Shown here one piece after another: positions 53,978 through 64,000 of a DNA stretch of 64,000 bases (position 1 is the first letter of the stretch; each line of letters opens with the position of its first letter). The notes under the pieces are model-generated. The model did not search any database. It was not told the origin of the DNA and saw only the letters and a list, made by a program, of their open reading frames with translations. The position numbers were made by a program, and so were the translations under genes. This stretch comes from AWTP1-13 sp963797005 (lineage in GTDB: Bacteria; Pseudomonadota; Alphaproteobacteria; Rhizobiales; Hyphomicrobiaceae): NCBI GenBank assembly GCA_963797005.1, contig CAWCOF010000025.1, forward strand, positions 62,001 through 126,000, in the 5' to 3' direction.

Positions 53978-54355
53978 CTACCGAGGTGCACCGCCGCCGG
54001 AGTTGCCGCCGCCGCTGAAGCCACCACCACCGCTGAAGCCGCCGCCACCGCCAAAGCCGCCACCGCCGCCGAAACCGCCGCTGCGCGGAGGCCCGCTACC
54101 CGGACGGCCGCCGCGTCCCGGTGCGCCCGGCTTCACCGGCGCCTTGCCCGGCAGCAGGCCTTCGCGCTGGGCGCGCTTGCGCGCCAGCTTGCGGGCCCGG
54201 CGCACCGCCTCGGCCTGCTCCCTGACGCGCTTCTCGGAGGGCTTCTCGTAGTAGTTCCGGAGCTTCATCTCACGGAAAATGCCCTCGCGCTGCATCTTCT
54301 TCTTCAGCGCCTTGAGGGCCTGATCGACGTTGTTGTCGCGGACCTGAACCAGCAA
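53978..54355 (-). CDS. rpsU: 30S ribosomal protein S21 with a Gly-rich C-terminal extension
   Basis: Residues 1-67 are a normal bS21: LVQVRDNNVDQALKALKKKM, QREGIFREMKLRNYYEKPSE and KRVREQAEAVRRARKLARKR. The remaining ~55 residues are an extension: a Pro/Lys/Arg linker (70-92) and then a nearly pure Gly-Phe-Ser repeat (GGFGGGGGFGGGGGFSGGGG, about 93-122). bS21 is usually about 70-100 residues; this is 125. The start appears to be TTG at 54355 with GAGGAA 8 bp upstream. On the opposite strand the tail reads as Pro-rich repeats, which is not a gene. Confidence 0.9.
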   Translation of the reverse strand: MLVQVRDNNVDQALKALKKKMQREGIFREMKLRNYYEKPSEKRVREQAEAVRRARKLARKRAQREGLLPGKAPVKPGAPGRGGRPGSGPPRSGGFGGGGGFGGGGGFSGGGGFSGGGNSGGGAPR

Positions 54356-54639
54356 GTGGTGCGTTCCTCATTCGTGCGTTGCAGATACTCGAAACGTGGG
54401 CCGGGACCAATGGCGCAAAGCGCCTGAAGCCGAAGCCCACGCGTTGGCTGTGCTTCTAGCAAGGCCCGGTTAAAATGTCCAACCAATCCGGCGCCTGGCG
54501 GGCGCCCTCGTCTTCGCAGGTGCGTTGCGGCCAAGCCATCATCCCCCCTCGCCATTCTCTCTCTCAATGTCCTGCAAAACCGCCCAGCATGCTATCACCG
54601 AGCCCTTGCAGGGCGAGGTGCCCGCGGAAGAGGAATGCC

Positions 54640-56055
54640 GTGACCGGTGCGCTGGCAGACTATCTCAATGGGGCGCTCGCCCGCTCGTCGGCGCCGGTGG
54701 AGGGAGCGGAGGGCGCCGTCGCCTGCCGGGAGCTGATCGCGCGGGCCGAGGCCGTCGCCCAGGAGCTGACCGCCACCAGGATCGCCCCGGCCGAGCCGGT
54801 CCTCGCCGTCACCGCCAACCGGCCCGCGGATCTGGCGACCATGCTTGGCATCTGGCTCGCCGGCGGCGTGGTGGTTCCGCTCCATGCCGATGCCGCCCCG
54901 AGCACGGCGGATGCGGTGCAGTGCGTGACGGGCGCACGGCTGCGCGTCGCGCCCGGCCGCATCGATGCCGTCGCCGACGCCCCGCCGCCGGAGCGGGAGC
55001 TGCTGCGCGATGCGGCCCTCGTCATCTTCACCTCGGGGACCACCGGCAGGCCCAAGGGCGTCGTCATTGGTCACGACCGCTTCGCTGCCAAGCTGGGCGT
55101 GCTCGATCGGCTGCTGGGCCTGGCCGGCGAAGACAAGGTGGTGGTGCCGCTGCAGCTGACCTTCATCTTCGGCATCTGGGTCAGCGCGCTCGCTCTGGGG
55201 CGCGGCGCTCGTCTCGTGCTGATTCCGAAGTTCACGCCCGACGCCGTGTCGCGGGCCCTGGGCCGGGACGGCACCGTGCTGGCGGCGGTGCCGACGATGC
55301 TCAGGGCCATGATGGGCACAAAGCTCGAGGCCCCCGCCTTGCGCGCGATCCTGACCGGCGGCGAGCTGCTTGCCGCCCCTCTCGGCGAGAGCGTGCGCGC
55401 GGCCCTCCCGCGATCCGGCATCTACGACCTCTACGGCCTCACCGAGACGGGATCTTGCGACTTCTGCCTGCCGCCCGCCGGGCGCGAGGCGGGCGCCGGC
55501 TCGATCGGGCGGCCAACCGAAGGCGTCGACATCCGCATCGTGGGCGAAGATGGCCGCCCCGCCCCCAGCGGCACCGCTGGCGAGCTTCTGATCCGCTCGC
55601 CCTTCGGCATGCTGGGCTACCTGGACGACCCGGCGCTCACCGCGGCCTCCTTCGACGGCGGCTATTTCCGCACCGGCGACCTCGGCCGAATGCGCGCCGA
55701 CGGCCGGGTGGAGATCGCCGGCCGCCTCAAGGACATCATCTCGCGCGGCGGCAACAAGATCGCGCCGGCCGAGATCGACGCCGTGCTCGCCGCTCACCCG
55801 GGCGTGGCTGCGGCGCTCACGGCCGGCGTGCCGGACGAGCGCCTCGGCGAAGCCGTCTGGGCGATCGTCGTGCCCAAGCCCGGTGCCGATCTGACGGCGG
55901 AGGCCCTGCGCCGCTGGGCGGCGGAGCGCCTCGAGAAATACAAGGTGCCGGACGCCATCCATGTCCGCGATGCCCTGCCGCTGGGGCCGACGGGCAAGGT
56001 GCAGCGTTCCGGCGTCGCCCGGGCAGCCCTCTCCGGCCCGAAGGGCGAGGGCTGA
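54640..56055 (+). CDS. acyl-CoA ligase (class I adenylate-forming enzyme)
   Basis: AMP-binding synthetase, 471 residues from a GTG at 54640 with AGGAA 5 bp upstream; longer ORFs upstream are not family-like. ATP motif VIFTSGTTGRPKGVVIGHDR, A5 motif YDLYGLTETGSCDFC, A7 YFRTGDLGR, A8 GRLKDIISRGGNKIAPAEID and the catalytic Lys near the C-terminus (LPLGPTGKVQRSGVA). It is shorter than typical benzoate-CoA ligases (~520 residues) and cannot be called one from sequence alone, although boxB and boxC lie 2.7 kb downstream on the same strand. Confidence 0.85.
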   Translation: MTGALADYLNGALARSSAPVEGAEGAVACRELIARAEAVAQELTATRIAPAEPVLAVTANRPADLATMLGIWLAGGVVVPLHADAAPSTADAVQCVTGARLRVAPGRIDAVADAPPPERELLRDAALVIFTSGTTGRPKGVVIGHDRFAAKLGVLDRLLGLAGEDKVVVPLQLTFIFGIWVSALALGRGARLVLIPKFTPDAVSRALGRDGTVLAAVPTMLRAMMGTKLEAPALRAILTGGELLAAPLGESVRAALPRSGIYDLYGLTETGSCDFCLPPAGREAGAGSIGRPTEGVDIRIVGEDGRPAPSGTAGELLIRSPFGMLGYLDDPALTAASFDGGYFRTGDLGRMRADGRVEIAGRLKDIISRGGNKIAPAEIDAVLAAHPGVAAALTAGVPDERLGEAVWAIVVPKPGADLTAEALRRWAAERLEKYKVPDAIHVRDALPLGPTGKVQRSGVARAALSGPKGEG

Positions 56056-56097
56056 TTGCCTCGGCGATCGGCCTCTGGACCTTGCCAACAAGACCTA

Positions 56098-56113
56098 TGT
56101 TTCACGTGAAACA
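56098..56113. promoter_or_regulatory. parS-like ParB-binding site
   Basis: Perfect 16-bp palindrome TGTTTCACGTGAAACA, identical to the consensus parS site bound by chromosomal ParB in a wide range of bacteria. It lies in the 377-bp non-coding gap between the acyl-CoA ligase and the DUF433 gene. No parA or parB is in the window. No other copy was noticed here. Confidence 0.88.
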
Positions 56114-56432
56114 TCAGTGTTTTGTCAGGCCAGGATGATAAGAAACATGAAGGCGCTAGCCAGCCGACGCACGCGGCCAACATGCCTCCGACATGTGTCC
56201 AACATGACGAGGACAAGCGGCAACCAGCGCCCAATAGCCTGTTCGCCAACCTGCCACCAAGATCGACAAAACCTCGCTGCGACCGGATTTGCCCAGCACG
56301 GTCGAAGCGTACTTCTCAGCGTCCAAGCTCACCTTCTTAGGTGAAGAAGGGACCAGAGAAGCCGGTAAAATCAAGGGCTTGCAAAGACGGCCTCGCGCGC
56401 TTATATTCTATCTAGTTCGATAAACATTTTGG

Positions 56433-57086
56433 ATGGAACAGCGGATGGCCGCACTTAGAGCCCTCAGGGACCAACTCCACAACCGCGAGTTCACTACAGC
56501 AGAGGCAAGCGCCATGCTTGGTCTCACTGCCGTGCAAGTTAACAACCTCATTGATGAGCTGGTGCCACTCGGCATCGCATCATCCAGAGACCGCAAGCGG
56601 GTCATCGAGTATCGCGGGCTATTCTCGCTGAAGCTGTGCCGCGACCTTATCAACTGGGATGTCGGGCCCGCCTTGAGGCACAAGGCTATTCAGGCCGCGC
56701 TGGATGCTCCCCGCAAAAAGTTTATCGGCATCAGTGGCACAAACATCTCCGCCATGCAGGTCGGCAACTATCGAAGAGAAGCGAATGACCGTATTCGCGA
56801 ATTGCAACAGGCAGAGGGCGCGATTCTTAGCAAGCCGGAGATCATGCGGGGAGAGCCCTGCATAAAGGGTACGCGCGTTCCCGCCTATTGGGTGGCAGAG
56901 ATCGTCGAGAGCGACGGGGCCTCGGAGGCTAGACGCACTTATCCGCAGCTCACGGACAAGCAGGTCAGGGCGGCGTATTTGTATGCTACGGCGAACCCAC
57001 GGAGAGGTCGGCCGAGGGAGATCAAGTGGCCTTCCGAGCGAGCAATGAAGGGCCGTAGTAAAACGCGAACTGTTACCGTTCCTTGA
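56433..57086 (+). CDS. DUF433 antitoxin-like protein with N-terminal HTH
   Basis: 217 residues. The N-terminal half has a winged-helix/MerR-like HTH (FTTAEASAMLGLTAVQVNNL, RKRVIEYRGLFSLKLC). The C-terminal part is a DUF433 domain: AILSKPEIMRGEPCIKGTRV, PAYWVAEIVESDGASEARRT, YPQLTDKQVRAAYLYATANP. DUF433 proteins are the usual antitoxin partners of DUF5615 PIN-like toxins. Here that partner lies 1.1 kb downstream, past a transposase remnant. The last few residues (RTVTVP) overlap the transposase 3' end, so the C-terminus may have been altered by the insertion. Lower GC than surrounding genes. The 56114-56432 gap shows nothing else. Confidence 0.82.
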   Translation: MEQRMAALRALRDQLHNREFTTAEASAMLGLTAVQVNNLIDELVPLGIASSRDRKRVIEYRGLFSLKLCRDLINWDVGPALRHKAIQAALDAPRKKFIGISGTNISAMQVGNYRREANDRIRELQQAEGAILSKPEIMRGEPCIKGTRVPAYWVAEIVESDGASEARRTYPQLTDKQVRAAYLYATANPRRGRPREIKWPSERAMKGRSKTRTVTVP

Positions 57087-58151
57087 GTACGACCGTAAAT
57101 CCGCTAGGTAAGGCGAGGATGCCGTCGCGGTGGCGCATCACGGTGCGTGCAGCCTCCTTCATGGGATCGAGGCGTGATCGGATGGCCCAGCTGTACCAGC
57201 GGTCGAGGAAGAGAGCGACCCAGTCGCTGTTGGGCTGCTGGTAGATCTCCTGGAAGGCGAGTCGGATCGATAGGCCCGCGCCGTCTTCAAGTGCAGGCGC
57301 GTGAGGCTCGTGAGCTGCTCACGGCTTTCTGCCGACAGTGACGGCTCGTTCCTGAGCCAGAGATAGCGGCTGCGTTTGAGCTCGGGCCGTCCCCTGCTCT
57401 CGGCGCGGCGGACCTTGTCGACGGCGTCGTTGACGAGCTTGACCGCGTGGAACTTGTCGAAGGTGATCTCGGCCTCGGTGAGATTGTCGGTGACGCCCTT
57501 GATGAAGGCGCCGCTCATGTCGATGCAGACCTGCTTGACGCGGCTGGCATCGCCGTTGTGGGCCTCCAGATCGTCGGCGAACGCTTCCACGGTATCGGCG
57601 CCCCGCCCCTCGGTGACGAACAGCACGCGGCGCTGATCCATATCGACGAACAGCGAGACGTAGTCGTGGCCGCGCCTGGCCGCCGTCTCGTCGATGGCGA
57701 CGCGCTTCACATCCGCGTAATCGGCATGCTCGCGGGCCTGCTCGACCCAGTGGTGCAGCACGCGCCACATCCGGGTGTCGTGCTCGCCGAGGAGGCGTGC
57801 GGCGGCAGCGACCGGCATGGCCGTCATCAGCGTCATGGCGAGAGCCTCGAACAGCAGGGTGAAGCCGGAGCCCTGCCTCGCCCACGGCACGGCGATCTGT
57901 TTGACGCCGCAATCGGGGCACTCGATGCGGGCCACGCGCGCGTGCAGGAACGCCTGATGCTGGAAGAAGTCGAGGTGCCGCCACGTCTGCATTGAGGTGT
58001 CGTGCACCGGGCAGTCAGCCGTGCCGCATTGTGGACATGGGAACCGGCTGCCCCTGGCGAAGTCGATCTCGATATCGAGACGGCGTGCCTCGGCGTTGAA
58101 TGCGCAGGCCTTGACCATCCACGGCGGGATCAGCCCAAGCGCCAGCTGCAT
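57073..58151 (-). pseudogene. ISL3-family transposase remnant, frameshifted and 3'-truncated
   Basis: N-terminal zinc-finger region (FPCPQCGTADCPVHD and IECPDCGVKQIAVPW) and the DDE-type core of ISL3 transposases (VKRVAIDETAARRGHDYVSL, VKQVCIDMSGAFIKGVTDNL, EITFDKFHAVKLVNDAVDKV). A missing base near 57268 shifts the frame: after LHLKTARAYR the correct continuation (IRLAFQEIYQQPNSDWVALF, then DRWYSWAIRSRLDPMKEAAR) is in another frame and ends RHRDGIL followed by a short non-family tail and stop at 57073. The normal ~100 C-terminal residues after GIL are missing. I see no clear terminal inverted repeats or target duplication. Confidence 0.82.
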
Positions 58152-58172
58152 CAGATCGGTGTCGCCTCCTGC

Positions 58173-58583
58173 ATTCTTGTTGACGAGAACCTAAGCCCCG
58201 CGCTGGCAGACGCAGCTGCCGAGCGGGGTTTTTCTTCTCTGGCGGTAGTGCGCCTTTGGAGATTGCGGGGGCGCGGCGATCATCTCGTGGCGCGCTACGC
58301 AATCAATCACGACATGATCCTCGTCACCAACAACATGGTCGATTTCGAGCAGATCTACCAAGAGATGGAAGCGCACCCTGGAATTGTTTTCTTTGTAGGC
58401 CATTCGAAGTTCCGCAAGACGGAGTGGCAGCTGAGGATGATGGAAATGGCCTTGGATGAAATTGAGGAACTTGAGCCAATCCAGCAGGCGTTAGTCATCA
58501 CGGCGGTGCCAGCCGGTGGGCGCTCCGCGAGGTTGCATTCAGCTCGCTATTGTTTGCCAGATGTTGCGGCTGCCAACTGTTAG
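58173..58583 (+). pseudogene. DUF5615 PIN-like toxin, start codon lost at IS junction
   Basis: ILVDENLSPALADAAAERGF, a variable middle (LWRLRGRGDHLVARYAINHD) and MILVTNNMVDFEQIYQEM form the DUF5615 PIN-like fold with acidic residues at the expected places (VDEN, D in VDF). The reading frame continues upstream only through the transposase's opposite strand (V-A-S-C before ILVDEN), with no start codon of its own. The insertion appears to have removed the first one to three codons. The C-terminus (AVPAGGRSARLHS and beyond) runs to a stop at 58583. Probable partner of the DUF433 gene at 56433. Confidence 0.75.
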
Positions 58584-58745
58584 CAGTCGTAGTTTGCGCA
58601 GCCCGAGCCAAATCGAGCTTGCATTATTGTGCATTACAGCCTAGCCTGACGGCATAATAATGCATATGGCCGCGCCGACCCCCGCGCCGGCCCCTGAGCG
58701 CGTCGGCGGGTGTGTTGCCGCGGCCCTTGCGGGAGTGAGACGAGG

Positions 58746-60431
<1,686 letters not shown>

Positions 60432-60437
60432 GACATC

Positions 60438-60551
60438 TCCCTCTCCCCGTCCTTACGGGGAGAGGGTCGGGGTGAGGGGCAGCGGCAAACGCCGGAGCAA
60501 GCTTCTGCCCCTCACCCTAACCCTCTCCCCACGGAAGTGTGGGGAGAGGGG
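60438..60551. repeat. R-family palindromic repeat, copy 5
   Basis: Full-length element between boxC and boxB; in the orientation GGTCGGGGTGAGGGGCAGCG then GCCCCTCACCCTAACCC. Ends 25 bp before the boxB start. Confidence 0.92.
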
Positions 60552-60576
60552 ACCGGACCGAGCAAGAGGAACGAAG

Positions 60577-62028
<1,452 letters not shown>

Positions 62029-62034
62029 TCGCAA

Positions 62035-62158
62035 TTCCCTCTCCCCATGCTTCTTCAGCATGGGGAGAGGGTTAGGGTGAGGGGCAGCGGCAAACTTGAG
62101 CGCGGCGCCTCGGGCTGCCCTCACCCCAACCCCTCTTCCCGCAAGCGGGAGAGGGAGA
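62035..62158. repeat. R-family palindromic repeat, copy 6
   Basis: Full-length element between boxB and the binding-protein gene: CCCTCTCCCCATGCTTCTTC hairpin, GGGTGAGGGGCAGCGG arm, and the right half TGCCCTCACCCCAACCCCTC closing with GCGGGAGAGGG. Confidence 0.9.
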
Positions 62159-62247
62159 CGCTGCCGCGCATCAAGCTTCGAGGCCCGCCACCCTTCCGTT
62201 AGGGTCGCGGACCGAGGGGAAAGTAGAGCACTTGGGAGGAACTACAG

Positions 62248-63420
62248 ATGAAGAGAACGATGATTGTCGCCGGCGCGGTGCTCGCGCTCGGGGCAGGGTC
62301 AGCGATGGCCCAGTCGAAGTCGGTGAAGATCGGCTTCATCAGCACGTTCAGCGGGCCCGTCGCCGTGATCGGCAACGACATGCGTAATTCCTTCGAGCTC
62401 GCGCTCGACCACATCGGCCGCAAGATGGGCGGCCTTCCGGTCGAGGTGATCTACGAGGACGACGGCTTCAAGCCGGAGATCGGCAAGCAGAAGAGCGAGA
62501 AGCTGGTCCAGTCCGACAAGGTCGACTTCGTGGTCGGCTACATCTGGTCGAACGTGCTGCTGGCCTCCTACAAGCCGGTGATCAATTCCAAGACGTTCCT
62601 GATCAGCGCCAATGCCGGCCCGCACCAGATCGCCGGCGAATTGTGCTCGCCCTACTTCTTCTCGACGTCATGGCAGAACGACCAGACGCCGCAGGCGGTG
62701 GGCCTCTACATGAACCAGAAGGGCGTCAAGAACGTCTACCTGATCGGCCCCAACTATGCCGCCGGCAAGGACATGCTGGCCGGCGTCTCCTCCACCTTCA
62801 AAGGCAAGGTGGTCGGCCAGGACCTGACCAAGTGGCCCACCCAGCTCGACTTCTCCGCCGAGCTGACCAAGGTGAAGGCGGCCAATCCCGAGGCGGTGTT
62901 CGTCTTCTATCCGGGTGCCGCCGGCGTGCAGTTCCTGAACCAGTACGCGCAGGCCGGCCTGAAGGGGAAGATCCCGCTCTACACCGCCTTCACCATCGAC
63001 GCCCTATCGCTGCCGCGCCAGAAGGAGCTCGCCATCGGCGTGCCGGGCGCCCAGGAGTGGGTCAACGATCTGCCCAACGAAGCCAACAAGAAGTTCGTGG
63101 CCGACTTCAAGGCCAAGCACAAAGCCTATCCGTCCTTCTACGGCGCGCAGGCCTATGATGCCGTCGGCCTCATCAACAGCGCGGTGGTGGCGGTGAAGGG
63201 CGACCTCACCAAGAAGGACGCCATGCGCGAGGAGATGAAGAAGGCCAACTACAAGTCGGTGCGCGGTCCTTACACGTACGGCAACAACCACTTCCCGATC
63301 CAGAACTTCTATCTGCAGGATGTGGTCAAGGACGGCGACGGCGTGCTGACGCTGAAAACCGTGGCGACCATCGTCAAGGACAGCCAGGACCGCTTCCACG
63401 ACAAGTGCCCGATGAAGTGA
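62248..63420 (+). CDS. branched-chain-amino-acid/aromatic-type ABC transporter substrate-binding protein
   Basis: Periplasmic type-1 binding protein (LivJ-like), 390 residues, signal peptide MKRTMIVAGAVLALGAGSAM with AQ cleavage near residue 22. SKSVKIGFISTFSGPVAVIG and RNSFELALDHIGRKMGGLPV start the mature lobe; VEVIYEDDGFKPEIGKQKSE, DFVVGYIWSNVLLASYKPVI and NVYLIGPNYAAGKDMLAGVS follow. Proteins of this kind near box genes often bind aromatic acids; position suggests benzoate or a related ligand but this is inference. GGGAGGA lies 11 bp before the ATG. The permease genes are not in the window. Confidence 0.9.
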   Translation: MKRTMIVAGAVLALGAGSAMAQSKSVKIGFISTFSGPVAVIGNDMRNSFELALDHIGRKMGGLPVEVIYEDDGFKPEIGKQKSEKLVQSDKVDFVVGYIWSNVLLASYKPVINSKTFLISANAGPHQIAGELCSPYFFSTSWQNDQTPQAVGLYMNQKGVKNVYLIGPNYAAGKDMLAGVSSTFKGKVVGQDLTKWPTQLDFSAELTKVKAANPEAVFVFYPGAAGVQFLNQYAQAGLKGKIPLYTAFTIDALSLPRQKELAIGVPGAQEWVNDLPNEANKKFVADFKAKHKAYPSFYGAQAYDAVGLINSAVVAVKGDLTKKDAMREEMKKANYKSVRGPYTYGNNHFPIQNFYLQDVVKDGDGVLTLKTVATIVKDSQDRFHDKCPMK

Positions 63421-63441
63421 TGACTTGGTTCGCCGCGCAGC

Positions 63442-63478
63442 GTGCGTGAGCCATCCCGGCTCACGCACATTGTTTTTG
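63442..63478 (+). terminator. rho-independent terminator after the binding-protein gene
   Basis: Perfect 11-bp stem GTGCGTGAGCC/GGCTCACGCAC with loop ATCCC, followed by ATTGTTTTTGTC. Ends the box/binding-protein transcription unit 22 bp after the stop codon. Confidence 0.88.
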
Positions 63479-63503
63479 TCAGGCGTGACGGAGACCTTGT
63501 CCC

Positions 63504-64000
63504 TTGGCGGGCAATCAGCGACCGGCAGGCTCGGCGTACGAGATCGCGCTCGCCAAGCGCGATGACATCGCCGGCATCCTCGACCTGCAGGAGGCGAACC
63601 TGCGCGAGAACGGCGGCACGCTGTCGGTGCGCTTTTCCCGCGAGTGGTTCCAGGCCGCGCTCGGCGACCTGCCGGTGATCGTGGCGCACCGGGACGGCCG
63701 CGTCGTCGGCTACCTCGTCTCCTCGTCGAAGGCGGCGCAGGCCATGCGCCCATCATCAAGGCCATGCTGGAGGCCTATCCGGGCGAGGCGGATGCCTATC
63801 TCTACGGCCCCATCTGCATCGCCGAGACCGAGCGCGGACAGAACCTGCCCGCGATGCTGATGGCCGACCTGCGGGCCCGGCTGCCCGGCCGGGAGGGCAT
63901 CACCTTCATCCGTCGCGACAACGTGGCCTCGCTGCGTGCGCACGCCAGGATCGGCATGCGCGAGGTCGCCGAGTTCGACCACGGCGGCGCATCGGTTGTC
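63504..64000 (+). CDS. GNAT-family N-acetyltransferase, frameshifted and cut by window end
   Basis: Acyl-CoA-dependent acetyltransferase fold. The start appears to be TTG at 63504 with GGAG upstream. First part YEIALAKRDDIAGILDLQEA and VIVAHRDGRVVGYLVSSSKA lies in one frame. After a missing base near 63741 the protein continues in another: APIIKAMLEAYPGEADAYLY, GPICIAETERGQNLPAMLMA, RRDNVASLRAHARIGMREVA (the typical GNAT N-x-x-S-x-x-x-H-x-x-x-GM end). No stop before 64000. Substrate unknown. Confidence 0.82.

Noticed and set aside
54003..54251. Proline-rich plus-strand ORF (82 residues) opposite rpsU
   Set aside because: Its PPPKPPPPP pattern is just the complement of the Gly-rich S21 tail.
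60472..60576. Upstream extension of BoxB through the R repeat
   Set aside because: The added residues are repeat-encoded and the family N-terminus starts at the ATG at 60577; unlike pntA2, a good downstream start exists.

Overview
The window is GC-rich chromosomal DNA from an alphaproteobacterium, most likely of the order Hyphomicrobiales (Rhizobiales). I infer this from gene order and gene types: the chvI-chvG-hprK-EIIA-HPr-ahcY block, the trpF-trpB-trpA-accD-folC run, split transhydrogenase subunits (pntA1, pntA2, pntB) behind an aa3-type oxidase subunit IV gene, and a short-form HPr kinase. A perfect 16-bp parS-like palindrome at 56098-56113 suggests the segment lies in the origin-proximal part of the chromosome.

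Layout. 1-9.6 kb: an MFS transporter cut by the window edge, spermidine synthesis (speE, speD), an AsmA protein, a metallo-beta-lactamase-fold protein, an EamA transporter, a gamma carbonic anhydrase, pyrE and a hicAB toxin-antitoxin pair. 9.7-20.4 kb: pckA, a HugZ-like protein, the ChvI/ChvG two-component system followed by HprK, EIIA and HPr, a broken TadG-like von Willebrand protein, and ahcY. 20.4-28.4 kb: a 0.9-kb spacer with strong hairpins, then trpF, trpB, trpA, accD, folC, a small membrane protein and a lone rfbC. 28.4-32.9 kb: divergent GntR and AraC regulators and an intact second TadG-like gene. 33-44.6 kb: a surface-glycan-like region (aminopeptidase-like DUF4910 protein, GtrA, epimerase fusion, GMC oxidoreductase, GT2 glycosyltransferase, then FkbH-like protein, acyl carrier protein and MBOAT acyltransferase). 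44.6-48.1 kb: a divergent SDR, tRNA-Gln, and a phosphotransferase/acyl-CoA dehydrogenase pair. 48.4-51.9 kb: oxidase subunit IV and the transhydrogenase operon. 51.9-58.6 kb: accessory DNA of lower GC, with an unknown 306-residue protein, a long-tailed ribosomal protein S21, an acyl-CoA ligase, parS, and a DUF433/DUF5615 toxin-antitoxin pair split by an ISL3-type transposase remnant. 58.7-64 kb: boxC, boxB, a periplasmic binding protein and a GNAT acetyltransferase.

The spacers are full of palindromic repeats. One ~118-bp family (pyrimidine-rich CTCTCCCC arms) has at least six copies, plus one that forms part of the pntA2 coding sequence. Three other palindrome families (A, B, C) recur near pckA, between chvI and chvG, and around the glycan region.

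At least eight genes carry one single-base frameshift each, including genes that are normally essential or highly conserved (pyrE, ahcY, chvG). The likeliest explanation is assembly error, so those genes are annotated as one gene each with the shift noted. The most interesting possibly undescribed system is the FkbH-ACP-MBOAT trio at 40.4-44.5 kb, which resembles a carrier-protein acyl relay (Dlt-like logic) serving an extracytoplasmic glycan.
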